Of a stretch of DNA of 64,000 nt, positions 62,670 to 64,000 are shown piece after piece; position 1 is the stretch's first letter; every line of letters starts with the position of its first letter. A program made the position numbers and the translations under genes. A model generated the notes under the pieces. That model did not search any database. It was given only the letters and a program-made list of their open reading frames with translations, and was not told the DNA's origin. Source of the DNA: an uncultured Prevotellaceae bacterium (GTDB lineage: Bacteria; Bacteroidota; Bacteroidia; Bacteroidales; Bacteroidaceae); contig UQST01000012.1 of NCBI GenBank assembly GCA_900543815.1, positions 6,624 through 70,623 on the forward strand, read 5' to 3'.

Positions 62670-63476
62670 ATGGCGGATAATAAGGAAAAGGAAGAGTTGC
62701 AGACAGAAGAGGAAGTGGAAGGAATGTCCTTTTGGGACCACCTTGAGGTGCTCCGTTGGGCTTTGTTCCGTTCGGCATGCGTGCTGGTAGGCTGCATGAT
62801 AGTCACGTTTATAGCCATGCCTCGCATCTTTGATGAGTTTGTGCTTGCCCCCACCACCAGTCATTTTTTTGTTTACAGATGGATAGAGAGCCTCAGTCGT
62901 GGCCTTATGCATTTCGATCCCAACTTCCATGTTAAGATTATCAACATCAATGTGGCCAGCCAGTTTATGACGCACATCCAGACTTCAGTGTCCTTTGCTG
63001 CTGTCATGGCTTTCCCTTATTTCATCTGGGAGATATGGAAGTTCATCGAGCCTGCCCTGTTTGAGAACGAGATTCGTCATCTCAAGCCCGCATTCTTGGG
63101 TGGTACCGTCATGTTCTATATCGGTTGTGCATTGGGCTACTTGCTTGTGTTCCCTTTCACCTTCCGCTTTCTGATGGAGTATGATCTGAGTCCTTCCATC
63201 GAGAATCAGATCAACCTCTCCTCCTACATAGGCAACTTTACTATGCTCATCCTGGTCATGGGCCTGGTGTTTGAGATGCCGCTGCTGGCCTGGTTGCTGT
63301 CGCAGTTCGGCATCCTCCACAAGTCATTCCTGCGCGAATATAGGCGTCATGCCGTTGTGGGTCTGATGGTACTTGCAGCAGTCATCACTCCCAGTGGCGA
63401 CCCCTTCACGCTTATGCTTGTGTTCATACCGCTGTATTTCCTGTATGAACTCTCTATTATGGTCATCAAGGAGTAG
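62670..63476 (+). CDS. tatC: Twin-arginine translocase subunit TatC
   Basis: Receptor for twin-arginine signal peptides in the inner membrane. 268 aa from the ATG at 62670 (MADNKEKEE); upstream in-frame ATG 62628 lies in the terminator. Six transmembrane segments, MSFWDHLEVLRWALFRS with the conserved N-terminal EELR-like region (HLEVLRWAL), FIWEIWKFIEPALFENEIRHL with the conserved Pro/Glu, FLGGTVMFYIGCALGYLLVFPFTFRFL, and VITPSGDPFT near the end. Follows a strong hairpin that separates it from the rest of the cluster. Confidence 0.95.
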   Translation: MADNKEKEELQTEEEVEGMSFWDHLEVLRWALFRSACVLVGCMIVTFIAMPRIFDEFVLAPTTSHFFVYRWIESLSRGLMHFDPNFHVKIININVASQFMTHIQTSVSFAAVMAFPYFIWEIWKFIEPALFENEIRHLKPAFLGGTVMFYIGCALGYLLVFPFTFRFLMEYDLSPSIENQINLSSYIGNFTMLILVMGLVFEMPLLAWLLSQFGILHKSFLREYRRHAVVGLMVLAAVITPSGDPFTLMLVFIPLYFLYELSIMVIKE

Positions 63477-63508
63477 AGCCAATAGCATTTCCCCACGGGA
63501 AGTCCCAT

Positions 63509-63555
63509 AACGCAGGTGCATCACCGTCATCGTGAAGGCACCTGCGTTCTTTTTT
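63509..63555 (+). terminator. Intrinsic terminator after tatC
   Basis: AACGCAGGTGC (63509-63519) with GCACCTGCGTT (63538-63548), 18-nt loop, then CTTTTTT (63549-63555). Confidence 0.88.
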
Positions 63556-64000
63556 ATATGTATTTTCATTTGGTACAAGCCAAAGCCGCATCTGCCGAAA
63601 TAAAGGAACAAACTAAAAGCCGATCTTCAACAGATAGTTAAAGCTCCATATCGGCAGGTCCAGAGTGCCCAATAATACTATTGTATTATAATAAGGAACT
63701 GTGTAAAATGATAATAAAATGTGATGTTGTGATAGAATCTTTTTACTACTTTTTGTGTTTATATGTGCGCCCGTTCTTGGCATTATGGCGGAGCAGGCCA
63801 AATTATGCTCTATTTAATTTGTCTGCCGCAGTTTCAGAACTCTTATTACTTGAAAATGATTTCATGTGAGTACAATGCTTATGACTACAATATTAATAAC
63901 CTGTATTCTGTTTTAATTTCTTATTTAAATCCAGACATCTTTGTGGTATTGGGAAAACCGTTGTAAACCCGGTAGACTCCTTTTCTAATGGAGTTCTTTG
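63556..64000. other. AT-rich right edge without a firm gene
   Basis: Composition changes abruptly to AT-rich near 63660. Short open frames exist on both strands. On the minus strand one ends at 63613 with WSFNYLLKIGF, which resembles the last strand of an outer-membrane barrel, but the rest is not protein-like. I cannot assign a gene. Confidence 0.3.

Noticed and set aside
63613..63801. 62-codon minus-strand frame ending in a barrel-like strand
   Set aside because: Only the last dozen residues look protein-like; too short to call a gene.

Overview
The window reads as chromosome of a Bacteroidales bacterium, most likely Prevotella/Paraprevotella-like. The support is: Bacteroidetes-type promoters (TTG, about 19 bp, then TAnnTTTG) upstream of many genes; weak Shine-Dalgarno sites; BspA-like leucine-rich repeat proteins; lipoproteins; a TonB-dependent receptor; an HU-SPOR protein; DUF1573; an N-terminal-rubredoxin rubrerythrin; and an ABC-F protein with a degenerate second half. 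Base composition is roughly half GC, except for AT-rich stretches near 9.8-10.0 kb and at the right edge. No rRNA, tRNA, CRISPR array, phage or complete insertion sequence was seen.

Layout. 0-9.3 kb: sugar MFS transporter (cut by the left edge) and galM, then folC, dnaJ, grpE and an ABC-F gene on the minus strand, then a GH73/LysM autolysin divergent from cdd. 9.3-13.3 kb: accessory region with a 22-bp repeat array, a REPIN-like repeat, an orphan lipopeptide and two tandem BspA-like genes. 13.4-18.6 kb: rubrerythrin, a discoidin-like protein, then crcB - HAD - Cys/His-rich peptide - TonB receptor. 18.7-26 kb: bacterial PH-domain protein, BASS transporter, degenerate RNase H-like protein, greA, DPP-IV-like peptidase, recQ. 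26-30.5 kb: accessory region with an RND efflux gene that has lost its first part next to the second REPIN-like copy, a DUF1573 lipoprotein, and an orphan winged-helix ORF with 12-bp tandem repeats. 30.5-35.4 kb: thioredoxin, a GH43 enzyme and a large GH43-GH35-discoidin fusion. 35.7-41.9 kb: C69 dipeptidase, nadC, rlmH, a beta-helix lipoprotein and pepD. 41.9-44.6 kb (plus strand): small membrane protein, OmpH-like lipoprotein, HU-SPOR protein, zinc-ribbon/FHA protein. 45.5-50.6 kb: hexuronate operon exuT-uxuA-SDR-uxaC. 51-55.2 kb: tricorn-like S41 protease and a Na/Ca antiporter. 55.4-56.8 kb: a strongly expressed-looking TPR protein. 57.9-63.5 kb: a plus-strand cluster of Gfo/Idh oxidoreductase, tatA, a Tat-exported Gfo/Idh oxidoreductase, a DUF1080 hydrolase, a secreted TIM-barrel isomerase and tatC.

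The two most interesting signals are: (1) a family of 22-bp-period arrays built on a GCAGCG-TGCTGC core, found in five gene-free spots and in both orientations; (2) the Tat cluster, which packages what looks like a periplasmic 3-keto-sugar pathway together with the translocon its oxidoreductase needs. A two-copy inverted-palindrome element (REPIN architecture), one copy of which abuts the truncated RND gene, comes next.
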